Part shown: positions 27,166 through 35,965 of the stretch, one piece after another
How the letters are laid out: each line of letters opens with the position of its first letter
Position numbering within the stretch: the first letter of the stretch is position 1
Origin: Janthinobacterium agaricidamnosum NBRC 102515 = DSM 9628
GTDB lineage: Bacteria > Pseudomonadota > Gammaproteobacteria > Burkholderiales > Burkholderiaceae_D
DNA length: 64,000 nt
Direction of reading: 5' to 3'
Assembly: GCF_000723165.1 (NCBI RefSeq)
Contig: NZ_HG322949.1
Location: 5,463,790 to 5,527,789 of the forward strand
The notes under the pieces: generated by a model
Database searches by the model: none
The model's input: only the letters and a program-made list of their open reading frames with translations
Told to the model about the DNA's origin: nothing
Position numbers and translations under genes: made by a program

Positions 27166-27522
27166 ATGGCCTCCCTGGCTTCGCTGACGTCGGTCAGCAG
27201 TCTGCAATCGACCATTGCGTTCGCAGAAAGAAAAGTCCAGCAAGGACAGAATCAGGTTCAGCAAGACAGTGACCGCCTGGCGCAAAGTCGCTTGCAACTC
27301 GATAGGGATCAGGAGCAAGTTCGCCAGGCCCAGCAGCAAAGCCGGCAAGCCGGACAAAGCGAGGCTGCTGCTGCGGCGACGCCCAAGCCGGTCAATACCA
27401 GCCAGGCAATTCAAATCCCGGTGCCGACGCAGCAAGTCGTGGCCAGCAACTTTTTAAATCATCAGCCGCAGATCAATGCCCAGGGACAAACCATCGGCCG
27501 CTTGATCAACGTGACTGCGTAA
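27166..27522 (+). CDS. Small Gln-rich coiled-coil protein, unknown function
   Basis: A 118-residue protein that I do not recognise. After MASLASLTSVSS there is a heptad-like, Gln-rich helix (residues about 15-65: LQSTIAFAERKVQQGQNQVQ...). An Ala/Pro linker and a C-terminal segment (VASNFLNHQPQINAQGQTIG) follow. No signal peptide or membrane segment. The ATG at 27166 has AGGTGA five bases upstream. The 3' end overlaps the convergent metallo-hydrolase gene by 17 bases. The coiled coil suggests a structural or assembly role, but this is inference. Confidence 0.65.
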   Translation: MASLASLTSVSSLQSTIAFAERKVQQGQNQVQQDSDRLAQSRLQLDRDQEQVRQAQQQSRQAGQSEAAAAATPKPVNTSQAIQIPVPTQQVVASNFLNHQPQINAQGQTIGRLINVTA

Positions 27523-28555
27523 ATTCCGCTTCCAGCACTTTCAACCACCATTTTTCGCCGGGATGCGGCTGTTTCAAATCGACCGCCTGGCCCATTTCCG
27601 GCGTCGTGATCGGCACCCCCTGCCTGGCCGCCAGGCCGCTAATCCGGTCGAACGGTTCATGCCATGCATGCAAGCCCAGGTCAAAAGTACCGTTATGCAC
27701 CGGCATCAGCCACTTCCCTTTCAAGTCCAGATGCGCCTGCAAGGTTTGTTCCGGCTGCATATGCACGTCCGGCCATAATTTATCGTAGGCGCCGGTTTCG
27801 ACCATGGTGACGTCGAACGGCCCGTATTGTTCGCCGATGGACTTGAAGCCGTCGAAATAGCCGGAATCGCCACTGAAAAACACCCGCAAGTCCTGGTCTT
27901 CGATGACCCAGGAAGCCCACAGCGTTTCATTACCGTTAAACAAGCCACGGCCGGAAAAATGCTGCGACGGCGTCGCCACCAGCCGGGTAGTGCCGATGGT
28001 GACCGATTGCCACCAGTCGAATTGCTGCACCTTGCTCGCTGGCACGCCCCATTTGATGAGGGTGTGACCGACGCCCAGCGGGGTCAGGAAATGCTCGGTC
28101 TTGCTTGCCAGCTTCAGCACCGCCGCATGGTCGAGATGGTCGTAATGGTCGTGCGACAAAATCACGCCCTTAATTGGAGGCAAGTCTTCGATGCTGATCG
28201 GCGGCTGGTGGAAACGTTTCGGGCCAGCCCATTGCACCGGCGATGCCCGTTCGGAAAAGACCGGATCGGTCAGCCAGAAGTGGCCGCTCAATTTCAGCAG
28301 CAGCGTCGAATGGCCGAGACGAAACAGGGTATTGTCCGGCGCCGCCAGCAATTGCGCCTGGCTCAGCGCATGCACCGGCACCGGCTGGGCCGGCACGGTA
28401 CTGGCCGGTTTGTTGAAAAACACGGTCAACAGCAGCTTCAAGGTCTTGCCGAGACTCAACTTCTGCATGGCGACCGGATTGCGGAATTTGCCGCCATGCT
28501 GCTGCGACGATGCATAGTGCGCCGGCTGGCCGGCGCTGGCGATGTAAGAACTCAT
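27506..28555 (-). CDS. MBL-fold metallohydrolase (UlaG / NAPE-PLD-like)
   Basis: A 349-residue metallo-beta-lactamase-fold hydrolase. The metal-binding motif HDHYDHLDH lies near residue 140. Further ligands are in PSQHFSGRG, FSGDSGYF and PVHNGTFDL. This pattern fits the lipid-hydrolase-like MBL group that includes NAPE-PLD homologues. Its substrate is not evident. It is divergent from a TetR regulator, with operator-like palindromes between, so TetR probably represses it. Confidence 0.88.
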   Translation of the reverse strand: MSSYIASAGQPAHYASSQQHGGKFRNPVAMQKLSLGKTLKLLLTVFFNKPASTVPAQPVPVHALSQAQLLAAPDNTLFRLGHSTLLLKLSGHFWLTDPVFSERASPVQWAGPKRFHQPPISIEDLPPIKGVILSHDHYDHLDHAAVLKLASKTEHFLTPLGVGHTLIKWGVPASKVQQFDWWQSVTIGTTRLVATPSQHFSGRGLFNGNETLWASWVIEDQDLRVFFSGDSGYFDGFKSIGEQYGPFDVTMVETGAYDKLWPDVHMQPEQTLQAHLDLKGKWLMPVHNGTFDLGLHAWHEPFDRISGLAARQGVPITTPEMGQAVDLKQPHPGEKWWLKVLEAEFTQSR

Positions 28556-28633
28556 GATGGTCAAGACTCCTTCGAGAGCGCCAGAAAAACCGCGGCGCTG
28601 GATGCAAAGCTGTTTATAATACCTAAAATGTAT

Positions 28634-28648
28634 ACTACACAGTGTAGT
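28634..28648. promoter_or_regulatory. Palindromic operator for the TetR regulator
   Basis: ACTACAC-A-GTGTAGT is a perfect 15-base palindrome midway between the divergent metallohydrolase and TetR genes. This is the size and position of a TetR-family operator. Confidence 0.6.
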
Positions 28649-28668
28649 TCTAAATGAAAGATAAGTAA

Positions 28669-28682
28669 ACTACCGGGTGTAA
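28669..28682. promoter_or_regulatory. Second, degenerate copy of the operator
   Basis: ACTACCGGGTGTAA matches the upstream palindrome at 10 of 14 positions, 35 bases away, just before the TetR gene. It is likely a weaker second site for autoregulation. Confidence 0.4.
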
Positions 28683-28712
28683 AATAGTTTCTTTATTACG
28701 GAATTCAAGATC

Positions 28713-29327
28713 ATGCCCTCACCACAACGTCTGACCGACCGCAAACGGCTCGCTATCGTCGATGCCGCCATCGCCGAATTTCGCGAGCATGGGTTTGAGG
28801 CGACCAGCATGGACAAGATCGCCGCCACCGCCGCCGTATCCAAGCGCACGGTGTACAACCACTTTCCCAGCAAGGATGAATTATTCGCCGCCATCCTGTT
28901 GAAATTGTGGGAAAGCAGCACGGCGCAGCCGCCGATACCGTATTTGCCGGCACAGCCGCTGGACCAGCAATTGATGGTATTGATGCAGCAGAAAATGCAG
29001 ATGATGGGAGACGCCAATTTCCTCGACCTGGCGCGGGTGGCGATCGCCGAAGCCATCCATGCGCCCGAGCGGGCGCATGCCGTGGTCGCCAAGCTGGGCG
29101 ACAAGGAAGCCGGCCTGACCACCTGGATACGGGCCGCGCAGCAAGACGGCCGTTTGAAAGCCGGCGATCCGCAGTTCGCCGGCCAGTTATTGCTGGGGCA
29201 GCTGAAAACCTTTGCGTTCTGGCCGCAGGTGACCATGGGCCAGCCATCGCTCAACGAAGCGGACCAGCAGCGGATCTGCAGCACCGCGATTGGCATGTTC
29301 CTGGCGTATTACGCGGTGTCGACCTAG
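28713..29327 (+). CDS. TetR-family transcriptional regulator
   Basis: A 204-residue repressor with an N-terminal TetR HTH (IVDAAIAEFREHGFEATSMD, then AVSKRTVYNHFPSKDELF) and a C-terminal ligand domain of the AefR-like type. It is divergent from the MBL hydrolase, with two operator-like sites between. It probably represses both, but the ligand is unknown. Confidence 0.9.
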   Translation: MPSPQRLTDRKRLAIVDAAIAEFREHGFEATSMDKIAATAAVSKRTVYNHFPSKDELFAAILLKLWESSTAQPPIPYLPAQPLDQQLMVLMQQKMQMMGDANFLDLARVAIAEAIHAPERAHAVVAKLGDKEAGLTTWIRAAQQDGRLKAGDPQFAGQLLLGQLKTFAFWPQVTMGQPSLNEADQQRICSTAIGMFLAYYAVST

Positions 29328-29392
29328 AGAAACACCCCGGATCGCCGTTGCATCCCTTACAATAAGGCCGTCTCGATCAACGGAGCCGCCTG

Positions 29393-29704
29393 ATGTCGAT
29401 TACCCCGGAACAACTCGCGATTTTGATGCAGGAAGTGGAACTGTCCGATCCGATCGACTTTGCCGACCTGCCCTTCGACGAACAGGAATTACGCGGCCTG
29501 ATCGCCAACCACCTGTGCGACATGGCGGCGGCGATGGAAAGTTTTAGCGAGGAAGACCGCCACCTGGCGCTACTCGCGGTCGCCGCCAAGCTGGTGCTGG
29601 AAAACCTCGTGTTGCATGTGCAATTGCTGCGCAGGCACGGCTTGCCGATGAGCGACAGCGTGGAAGCGCTGCTGCAGCGCCTGCGCGGCGCGCGTGACGG
29701 TTAA
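29393..29704 (+). CDS. Small conserved hypothetical protein
   Basis: A 103-residue acidic, helical protein (ITPEQLAILMQEVELSDPID, MAAAMESFSEEDRHLALLAV). No signal peptide or recognisable domain. It has a GGAG ribosome binding site. It follows the TetR gene by 65 bases on the same strand, and overlaps the convergent AhpD-like gene by four bases. The function is unknown. Confidence 0.7.
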   Translation: MSITPEQLAILMQEVELSDPIDFADLPFDEQELRGLIANHLCDMAAAMESFSEEDRHLALLAVAAKLVLENLVLHVQLLRRHGLPMSDSVEALLQRLRGARDG

Positions 29705-30234
29705 ACGGCGGGGAAATCCAGCACGGTATCATTAACCCGGTTAAACAAATTGGTGAACGTGATCGCGCTGATGGCCAGCAAGGTATCGACGATTTGCTGA
29801 TCTGAAAATCCGGCCGCCCGCACCGCCTCCACCACTTGCGGCGCCACCGCGCCGCGGGTCGATACCAGGCTGCGCGCAAATGCCGCCAGCGCATCGTCAG
29901 CCGCGTCGCCGCTGGCGGCGCCTTGACGCAAGGCGAGCATCGCTTCCTTGCTCAGCCCCGCCTTCTTGCCAAACAAGGTATGCGCGGCCAGGCAATAATC
30001 GCAGCCCGCGACTTCGCTGACGGCCAGCTTGACGATTTCCAGTTGCTTGCCCGACAAGCTGCTTTTGCGCAGCACGCCATCCAGCGTCAACGCCGCTTCC
30101 AGTGCCAGCGGGCTATTGTTGCCGATATTGGCATACGCATTCGGCACCATGCCGACCGCGCCCTTGATGACGCTGAATAATTGGGCGGCCTTGCCGGTGG
30201 CTTCGGCAACAGGCTGCTGATAAAGACGGGTCAT
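29701..30234 (-). CDS. AhpD-like carboxymuconolactone decarboxylase family protein
   Basis: A 177-residue protein with the CxxC-x-x-x-H motif CDYCLAAHTLFGKKAG, the redox-active site of the AhpD/alkylhydroperoxidase branch. Such proteins reduce peroxides or react with electrophiles. The start at 30234 (MTRLYQQP) is chosen because the upstream extension lacks family similarity. The gene is divergent from an AraC regulator, a common pair in which the regulator activates the peroxidase gene. Confidence 0.9.
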   Translation of the reverse strand: MTRLYQQPVAEATGKAAQLFSVIKGAVGMVPNAYANIGNNSPLALEAALTLDGVLRKSSLSGKQLEIVKLAVSEVAGCDYCLAAHTLFGKKAGLSKEAMLALRQGAASGDAADDALAAFARSLVSTRGAVAPQVVEAVRAAGFSDQQIVDTLLAISAITFTNLFNRVNDTVLDFPAV

Positions 30235-30362
30235 GATAATTCCTTTCAAGAGATAGTTGGCAGCAAAAACGCTGGCATGGAAAGCAGTGTAGGCCACCAG
30301 CATGATTCTTTTAATTCCAGAAATAATCTATAATTTGCCTTATCGTCTCACCGGAACACAAT

Positions 30363-31328
30363 ATGGATACCCTCAGCCGCCTGTTATCGCTGTACACTAT
30401 GCGCACCGCGCTGGATGTGCGCTGCCACTTCGGCGCGCCATGGCTGCTCGACCATGACGCCGTCGCGCCCGGCATTGCGCCGTATCACCTGGTCGTCGAA
30501 GGTCGCGCATGGCTCGATGCCGGCGGAAAAAAAGGCCTGGCCTTGCAGGCCGGCGACATCATTGTGTTTCCGCATGGCGACGCGCACCGCTTGTTTACCG
30601 GCGATACCGGAAACGTATCGCCGCCGCGTCCGCTGGACGGCCAGCATGTGCTGCAAGCGGTCGGCAACGATGGCGCCGGGCCCGCTACCGGCTTGCTGTG
30701 CGGCCAGTTCGAATTCGATCGCCACGCCGCGACGGGCTTGCTCAAAGCGTTGCCGGAAGTAATGCTGGTGCGCACCGCCGAACGGCCCGATTTTACCGGG
30801 CTGCACACGCTGATGACCATGCTGCGGCTGGAAACCGACACGCCGCGCCCCGGCGCCGCCGCCGTGGTGGCGCAACTGTCGTCGGCGCTGTTCGCCTTGC
30901 TGATGCGGGCCTGGCTGGAACAGGCGCCGGCCCAGCCGGGCTGGTTCGCGGCGCTGGCCGAACCGCGCTTGCAGCCGGCGCTGCACGGCATGCTGGCGGC
31001 GCCGCAGCAGGCCTGGACGCTGGAGCAATTGGCGGCCGCCTGTTTCATGTCGCGCGCCACCTTCGCCAGGGTGTTCCGGCAAGTGGCCGGCACCACGCCG
31101 GCCGCGCTGCTGATGCAATTGCGCATGGCCCAGGCCGCGGCATGGCTGCGCCAGGAAAAACGCCCCGTGGCCGAGATCGGCGAACGGGTCGGTTATCAAT
31201 CGGAAGCGGCGTTCAACCGCGTCTTCAAGCGTGTATTCGGCATCGGGCCCGGCCAGTACCGGCGCCATGCCTATCAGCCGGTTGCCGGCACGCCAATTGC
31301 CGATACAATTGCCGATACTCAAGGATGA
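30363..31328 (+). CDS. AraC-family transcriptional regulator (cupin type)
   Basis: A 321-residue regulator. The N-terminal cupin-like domain (LALQAGDIIVFPHGDAHRLF) precedes the AraC double HTH (WTLEQLAAACFMSRATFARV, VGYQSEAAFNRVFKRVFGIG). It faces the AhpD-like gene across a 128-base promoter region and is likely its activator. The 3' end overlaps the convergent ferredoxin gene by 10 bases. Confidence 0.9.
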   Translation: MDTLSRLLSLYTMRTALDVRCHFGAPWLLDHDAVAPGIAPYHLVVEGRAWLDAGGKKGLALQAGDIIVFPHGDAHRLFTGDTGNVSPPRPLDGQHVLQAVGNDGAGPATGLLCGQFEFDRHAATGLLKALPEVMLVRTAERPDFTGLHTLMTMLRLETDTPRPGAAAVVAQLSSALFALLMRAWLEQAPAQPGWFAALAEPRLQPALHGMLAAPQQAWTLEQLAAACFMSRATFARVFRQVAGTTPAALLMQLRMAQAAAWLRQEKRPVAEIGERVGYQSEAAFNRVFKRVFGIGPGQYRRHAYQPVAGTPIADTIADTQG

Positions 31329-31612
31329 CGGCGCCGTGCCGTCGCCTCCAGCACCAGGTCGCTATCGGCCAGCGCCACGCACGGCAAGATATACCCCTCC
31401 TGCTTTTCTTCGCGGCTAAGACCGGGCCATTCGATGCGGTAATGGACCTGGCCCGACACCATGCGGCACAAGCAGGTGCGGCAGCTGCCGTTGCGGCAAG
31501 AACTGGGCAGCCGCAGGCCGGCGCGCTCGGCGGCGACCAGCAGCGACACATCGGCAGCCGCGTCGAATTCCCATTCTTGCGGCATGATTTTGACGGTAAA
31601 AGGCGGGTTCAT
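31319..31612 (-). CDS. 2Fe-2S ferredoxin
   Basis: A 97-residue plant-type ferredoxin. The cluster ligands are seen in CRNGSCRTCLC (Cys 39, 44, 47) and the later PCVA Cys at about 78. It would pass electrons to an oxygenase or reductase. It lies 19 bases after the Gfo/Idh dehydrogenase, so it may be the last gene of the sugar operon, though its partner is not obvious. The start at 31612 is the first ATG of the domain. Confidence 0.85.
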   Translation of the reverse strand: MNPPFTVKIMPQEWEFDAAADVSLLVAAERAGLRLPSSCRNGSCRTCLCRMVSGQVHYRIEWPGLSREEKQEGYILPCVALADSDLVLEATARRRHP

Positions 31613-31631
31613 GCGCCCAGTGTAACAAGCC

Positions 31632-32789
31632 TCACGACACTGGCGGCAAATCGGTCCAGCGGCCATCGTGTTGATGGCTGGACAATACCGCATCGATGAA
31701 GGCCATGCCGGCCACGCCATCGTCGACGGTCGGCAGCCAGCGCGCTGCGGGCGGAATCGGCAGACCGGCGTCGAGCGCAATGATGTGCTGTGCGGCATCG
31801 ACATACAATTGCGCGAACGCTTCCAGATACCCTTCCGGATGGCCGGCCGCCATCCGCGTCGCATGCGCGGCGGCGGCGCTGCCGACCCGGCCCGGCGACA
31901 AGCGCTGCGGATTGCCGCCCTGTGGCGTGAACCACAATTCGGTTGGTTTTTCCTGGTTAAAATCAAGCTGCGCCTTGCTGCCATATAAACGCAGGCGCAC
32001 CGTGTTTTCGCAGCCGGTGGCGACCTGGCTGGCCCACAAGGTGCCGCGCGCGCCATTGGCGTAACGCAGCATGACTTGCACATGATCATCGATCGGACGG
32101 CCGGGAACGAAGGTATTCAATTCCGCCAGCAATTGGGTCGGCAACTGGCCGCTGACAAATTGCGCCAAATGATAGGCATGCGTGCCGACATCGGACAAGG
32201 TGCCGCCCGGTCCGGCGCGCAGCGGATCGTTATGCCAGTTGTGTTCGGCTCCCGTGTCGGCACGGCCGATTGATGCGGCCAGCCAGTCTTGCGCATACTC
32301 GACTTGCACCAGCCGCAATTCGCCGATCTCGCCAGCCTCGACCATCGCCTTGGCGTGGCGCACCATCGGGTAACCGGTGTAGGTATGGGTCAGCGCGAAC
32401 AGCTTGTTCCGGCGCCGCGCCAAGGCCGCCAGCTGTTTTCCTTCGGCCAGCGAAATGCCCAGCGGCTTGTCGCAAATCACGTGGATGCCCGCTTCCAGGA
32501 AAGCGGTGGCGACCGGCGCATGCAAATGATTCGGCGTGACGATGACCACCACGTCGATGCCGTCGTCACGCGCGGCTTCCGCTTGCGCCATCAGCCGGTA
32601 ATCGTTGTAACTGCGCTCTGCTGCGATGCGCACGTCGCGCGCGCTGGCCTCGGCCCGCACCGGGTCGCTCGATAGCGCGCCGGCCACCAATTCGTAGTGG
32701 TCGTCCAGCCGTGCCGCAATCCGGTGCACCGAACCGATGAAGGCCCCTAGACCGCCGCCCACCATGCCTAATCTTAAACGTCGTTGCAT
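31632..32789 (-). CDS. Gfo/Idh/MocA-family dehydrogenase
   Basis: A 385-residue NAD(P)-dependent sugar or inositol oxidoreductase. The Rossmann fold is LGMVGGGLGAFIG and the catalytic segment is CDKPLGISLAEGK (the usual E/D-K-P), with a GGTLSDVGTHAYHL motif in the C-terminal half. It lies 23 bases after a sugar phosphate isomerase gene and downstream of an ABC sugar importer, suggesting oxidation or epimerisation of the imported sugar. GGGAG precedes the ATG at 32789. Confidence 0.92.
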   Translation of the reverse strand: MQRRLRLGMVGGGLGAFIGSVHRIAARLDDHYELVAGALSSDPVRAEASARDVRIAAERSYNDYRLMAQAEAARDDGIDVVVIVTPNHLHAPVATAFLEAGIHVICDKPLGISLAEGKQLAALARRRNKLFALTHTYTGYPMVRHAKAMVEAGEIGELRLVQVEYAQDWLAASIGRADTGAEHNWHNDPLRAGPGGTLSDVGTHAYHLAQFVSGQLPTQLLAELNTFVPGRPIDDHVQVMLRYANGARGTLWASQVATGCENTVRLRLYGSKAQLDFNQEKPTELWFTPQGGNPQRLSPGRVGSAAAAHATRMAAGHPEGYLEAFAQLYVDAAQHIIALDAGLPIPPAARWLPTVDDGVAGMAFIDAVLSSHQHDGRWTDLPPVS

Positions 32790-32812
32790 CTGCGCTCCCG
32801 CTCGATTGTTGC

Positions 32813-33868
32813 TCAGCCTGACAGGCCCAGCAATTGATTGATCTGTTCTTGTTGTACCCCGCTGCCGGCGAAATCGTCGAAGGCACGTTCGGCCACGCGG
32901 ATGATGTGGCGGCGAATAAATTCCGCGCCCTCGGCCGCGCCGTCTTGCGGATGTTTCAGGCAGCATTCCCATTCCAGCACCGCCCAGCCTGGAAAATTGT
33001 ATTGCGCCATCTTCGAGAAAATCGCGCCGAAGTCGATTTGCCCATCGCCCAGCGAGCGGAAACGGCCGGCCCGGTCTTGCCAGTCCGAAAAACCGCCATA
33101 CACACCCTGCCGCCCATTCGGCCGGAATTCCGCATCCTTGACGTGGAAAGCCTTGATGCGCTGATGGTAGATATCGATGAAGTCCAGATAATCGAGCTGT
33201 TGCAGCAGGAAATGGCTGGGGTCGTACAAAATGCTGGCGCGCGGATGCTGGCCGACGGCGTCGAGGAAACGCTCGAAGGTCACCCCATCGTGCAAGTCTT
33301 CGCCCGGATGCAACTCGTAGCACAGGTCGACGCCGGCATCGTCGAATGCATCGAGTATCGGCAGCCAGCGCTGGCCCAGTTCGGCGAACGCGGTCTCGAC
33401 CAGGCCGGCCGGCCGTTGCGGCCATGGATACAGATACGGCCAGGCCAGCGCGCCGGAAAACGTCACGTGGGCGGACAAGCCCAGCCGCCTGGAGGCGCTG
33501 GCGGCATGCAGCAGTTGTTCGGTGGCCCAGGCGCTGCGCGCGGCCGGATTGCCGCGCACAGGCGCTGCGGCAAAGTTATCGAACAGCGCATCGTACGCGG
33601 GATGCACGGCGATCAGCTGGCCCTGCAAATGGGTCGACAGTTCGCTAATTTGCAAGCCGCGCTTGTCGAGCATGGCGCCGATGTCGTCGCAATACGCCTG
33701 GCTGGCCGCGGCCGTCGCCAAATCGAACAGGCGCGGATCGGTCGGCAGCTGGATACCCTGGTAACCGAGCCCGGCGGCCCAGTCGGCCAAGTGTTCGAGC
33801 TGATCGAAAGGAAGCTCGTCGCCAATGAATTGGGCGAGAAAAATGGCCGGGCCCTGGATGGTTTTCAT
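32813..33868 (-). CDS. Sugar phosphate isomerase/epimerase (AP-endonuclease-2 fold)
   Basis: A 351-residue TIM-barrel protein of the IolE/IolH-like family. It shows the metal-site segments CYELHPGEDLHDG, ILYDPSHFLLQQ, FHVKDAEF and VLEWECCLKHP. It would act on the imported sugar or polyol together with the adjacent Gfo/Idh dehydrogenase. The start at 33868 (MKTIQG) avoids an upstream stretch without homology. Confidence 0.9.
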   Translation of the reverse strand: MKTIQGPAIFLAQFIGDELPFDQLEHLADWAAGLGYQGIQLPTDPRLFDLATAAASQAYCDDIGAMLDKRGLQISELSTHLQGQLIAVHPAYDALFDNFAAAPVRGNPAARSAWATEQLLHAASASRRLGLSAHVTFSGALAWPYLYPWPQRPAGLVETAFAELGQRWLPILDAFDDAGVDLCYELHPGEDLHDGVTFERFLDAVGQHPRASILYDPSHFLLQQLDYLDFIDIYHQRIKAFHVKDAEFRPNGRQGVYGGFSDWQDRAGRFRSLGDGQIDFGAIFSKMAQYNFPGWAVLEWECCLKHPQDGAAEGAEFIRRHIIRVAERAFDDFAGSGVQQEQINQLLGLSG

Positions 33869-33895
33869 GGCAGTTTCCTTGTAATCTGGCAAAGA

Positions 33896-33929
33896 CGGGG
33901 ACACAGCGCGGCAACAGCCGGTGTCCCCG
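33896..33929 (-). terminator. Hairpin after the binding-protein gene (attenuator or RNA stabiliser)
   Basis: CGGGGACAC (33896-33904) pairs with GTGTCCCCG (33921-33929), with a smaller inner stem. There is no T run, so it is more likely to slow 3' decay or partly attenuate than to terminate fully. Confidence 0.45.
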
Positions 33930-33936
33930 CGCGGGT

Positions 33937-34902
33937 TTAAAACGGTGAATCAGGGAAATAGAATTGCTTGGCGTTGTCACGCGTGATCAGCACCGATGGA
34001 ATGATGGTATTGGCCGGCAGCTTGGCGCCTTTCAAGCGCGCTTCGGTGGTCAACTTGATCGCGTCGTACATGAACTTCGGCGAATACGATACATCGGCCG
34101 TGATCAGCGGATCGGAACCATCGATGATTTTCTTGACCGCGCCCTTGGCGCCGGCGCCGCCGAACACTTGCTTGATGTCGCTGCGCCTGGCTTGCGCAAT
34201 GGCTTTTTGCACGCCGATCGCCATGTCGTCGTCGGCCGCCCACACGGCGTCGATGTGCTTGAAGCGGGTCAGGTAATCCTGCATCACCTTGAACGCATCG
34301 TCGCGGTTCCAGTTACCGTATTTCGCATCGAGCACCTTGATGCCCGGATTGGCTTTCATCACGGCGCTGAAGGCATCGTAGCGTTCATTGTCGAGCGTAG
34401 TCGGCATGCCGCGCAACACCACGATATTGCCCTTGCCATTCATGGCCTTGGCCAGGTATTCCGCTGGTAATTTGCCGAAGGCGGTATTGTCGCCCGCGAT
34501 ATACGCGTCTTGCGCTTCGGTATTGGTCAAGCCACGGTCGACCACCGTCACATAGACGCCCTTGTTTTTGACTTGCGCCACCGGCTGGGTCAGCGACGCC
34601 GATTCGATCGGGAAAATCACCAGCGTATTGATCTTGTTGACGGTCAGCATATCCTGCAGCTGGTTCGCCTGTTCCGGTGCGGTGGCGGCCGTCTTGACGA
34701 TAATTTTCAGACCGGGATGGGCTTTTTCCAGTTCAGCCTTGGCTTGATTGGCCCACCAGACGATGCCGGACGTAAAGCTGTGGGTGGCGGTTGGAATCGC
34801 CACGCCAACCACCAGCTTGTCACTTGCCGCAGTGGCCGCCTGCACCGACACCGCGCTTATTGCCAATACACCGGCGCCAACTATTCGGGTAATGCTTTTC
34901 AT
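33937..34902 (-). CDS. Periplasmic sugar-binding protein of the ABC importer
   Basis: A 321-residue type I binding protein (RbsB/XylF-like). A signal peptide (MKSITRIVGAGVLAISAVSV ending near QAA) precedes a two-lobed domain (TSGIVWWANQAKAELEKAHP, DAVWAADDDMAIGVQKAIAQ). It delivers the sugar to the permease. It is flanked by hairpins on both sides, which suggests separate mRNA stability and higher expression. The start at 34902 gives a proper signal peptide. Confidence 0.92.
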   Translation of the reverse strand: MKSITRIVGAGVLAISAVSVQAATAASDKLVVGVAIPTATHSFTSGIVWWANQAKAELEKAHPGLKIIVKTAATAPEQANQLQDMLTVNKINTLVIFPIESASLTQPVAQVKNKGVYVTVVDRGLTNTEAQDAYIAGDNTAFGKLPAEYLAKAMNGKGNIVVLRGMPTTLDNERYDAFSAVMKANPGIKVLDAKYGNWNRDDAFKVMQDYLTRFKHIDAVWAADDDMAIGVQKAIAQARRSDIKQVFGGAGAKGAVKKIIDGSDPLITADVSYSPKFMYDAIKLTTEARLKGAKLPANTIIPSVLITRDNAKQFYFPDSPF

Positions 34903-34922
34903 GGTGCTCCTCTCCAGGTGAT

Positions 34923-34947
34923 GGGCGCCGTTTCTCAGTCGGCGCCC
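34923..34947 (-). other. Hairpin between permease and binding-protein genes
   Basis: A perfect 8-bp stem, GGGCGCCG (34923-34930) with CGGCGCCC (34940-34947), and a 9-base loop. In the minus-strand transcript it precedes the binding-protein ribosome binding site and is not followed by a T run, consistent with an RNA-stability element. Confidence 0.45.
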
Positions 34948-34960
34948 TTTTATAAAACTA

Positions 34961-35965
34961 TTATTTCCTGCCGCGCTGCAAGAACGCCACGCCGATGATG
35001 ACGATGCCTTGCACCGCCGCATTCAAGTACACGCTGATGATGCTGGTCAAGTTCAGGATATTGCTAATCACCGACAACAGGATCGCGCCGATGACGGTGC
35101 CGATGATGCGGCCCTCGCCGCCCTTCAGCGCGGTGCCGCCGACCACCACGGCGGCGATCGCTTCCAGTTCCCACAGCAGGCCGGTGGTCGGGGTCGCCGA
35201 ACCGAGACGCGGCACGTACAGCACGGTGGCGATGCCGACGCAAATCCCCAGCAGCATATAGGTCGACATCTTGACCAGGTCGACATGGATCGCCGCGTAG
35301 CGCGACACTTGTTCGTTGGAACCGATCGCCTGCACATGGCGGCCGAAGGCGGTGCGGTTCAAGATCACCGCGCCGGCCAGCGCCACCAGCAGAAAAATCC
35401 AGATCGGTATCGGCATGCCCAGCACGGTCGCGTAATACACCGGGCTGTACAGGTCGGACAGCGTGCCGTCCAGCGTCAGCGCGCCGCCATCGGCCAGGTA
35501 GGTCAGGAAGGCGCGGAAAATGCCCAGCGTGCCCAGCGTGACGATAAATGGTTCGATATTACCTTTGGTAATCAACAAGCCATGCACCAGGCCGAATGCG
35601 GCGCCCAGCACGATGGCCATGGCGATGCCCAGCACCACGATGGTCAGCGGCACCAGCATGACGCCGCCAAAACCCATCATCAGTTTGTTCATGAAATAAA
35701 TCATGCAGCCGGCGATCAGCGCCGCCATCGAGCCGACCGATAAATCGATGCCGCCGGAAATAATCACGAACGTCATGCCGACCGCGATGATGCCGATGAA
35801 GGCGGTGCGCGTCAGCACATTCATCATATTGTCGACGGTGGCAAAGTCGCTATTGAGCAAGGTCCCGGCGATGCACAGGGCGATCAGCCCCAGCAACGGC
35901 CCCACGCCCTTCAATCGGCCGAACAGGGTAGTCAATGATGTGGTTTCAGTGCGTGCCGGTTGCAT
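34961..35965 (-). CDS. Sugar ABC transporter permease (RbsC-like)
   Basis: A 334-residue membrane protein of the BPD_transp_2 family: about eight to nine helices, with the family segment [19 protein letters not shown] and the [18 protein letters not shown] loop that contacts the ATPase. It overlaps the ATPase gene by 20 bases. ATG 35965 is used; a TTG two codons upstream is also possible. Confidence 0.92.
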   Translation of the reverse strand: MQPARTETTSLTTLFGRLKGVGPLLGLIALCIAGTLLNSDFATVDNMMNVLTRTAFIGIIAVGMTFVIISGGIDLSVGSMAALIAGCMIYFMNKLMMGFGGVMLVPLTIVVLGIAMAIVLGAAFGLVHGLLITKGNIEPFIVTLGTLGIFRAFLTYLADGGALTLDGTLSDLYSPVYYATVLGMPIPIWIFLLVALAGAVILNRTAFGRHVQAIGSNEQVSRYAAIHVDLVKMSTYMLLGICVGIATVLYVPRLGSATPTTGLLWELEAIAAVVVGGTALKGGEGRIIGTVIGAILLSVISNILNLTSIISVYLNAAVQGIVIIGVAFLQRGRK

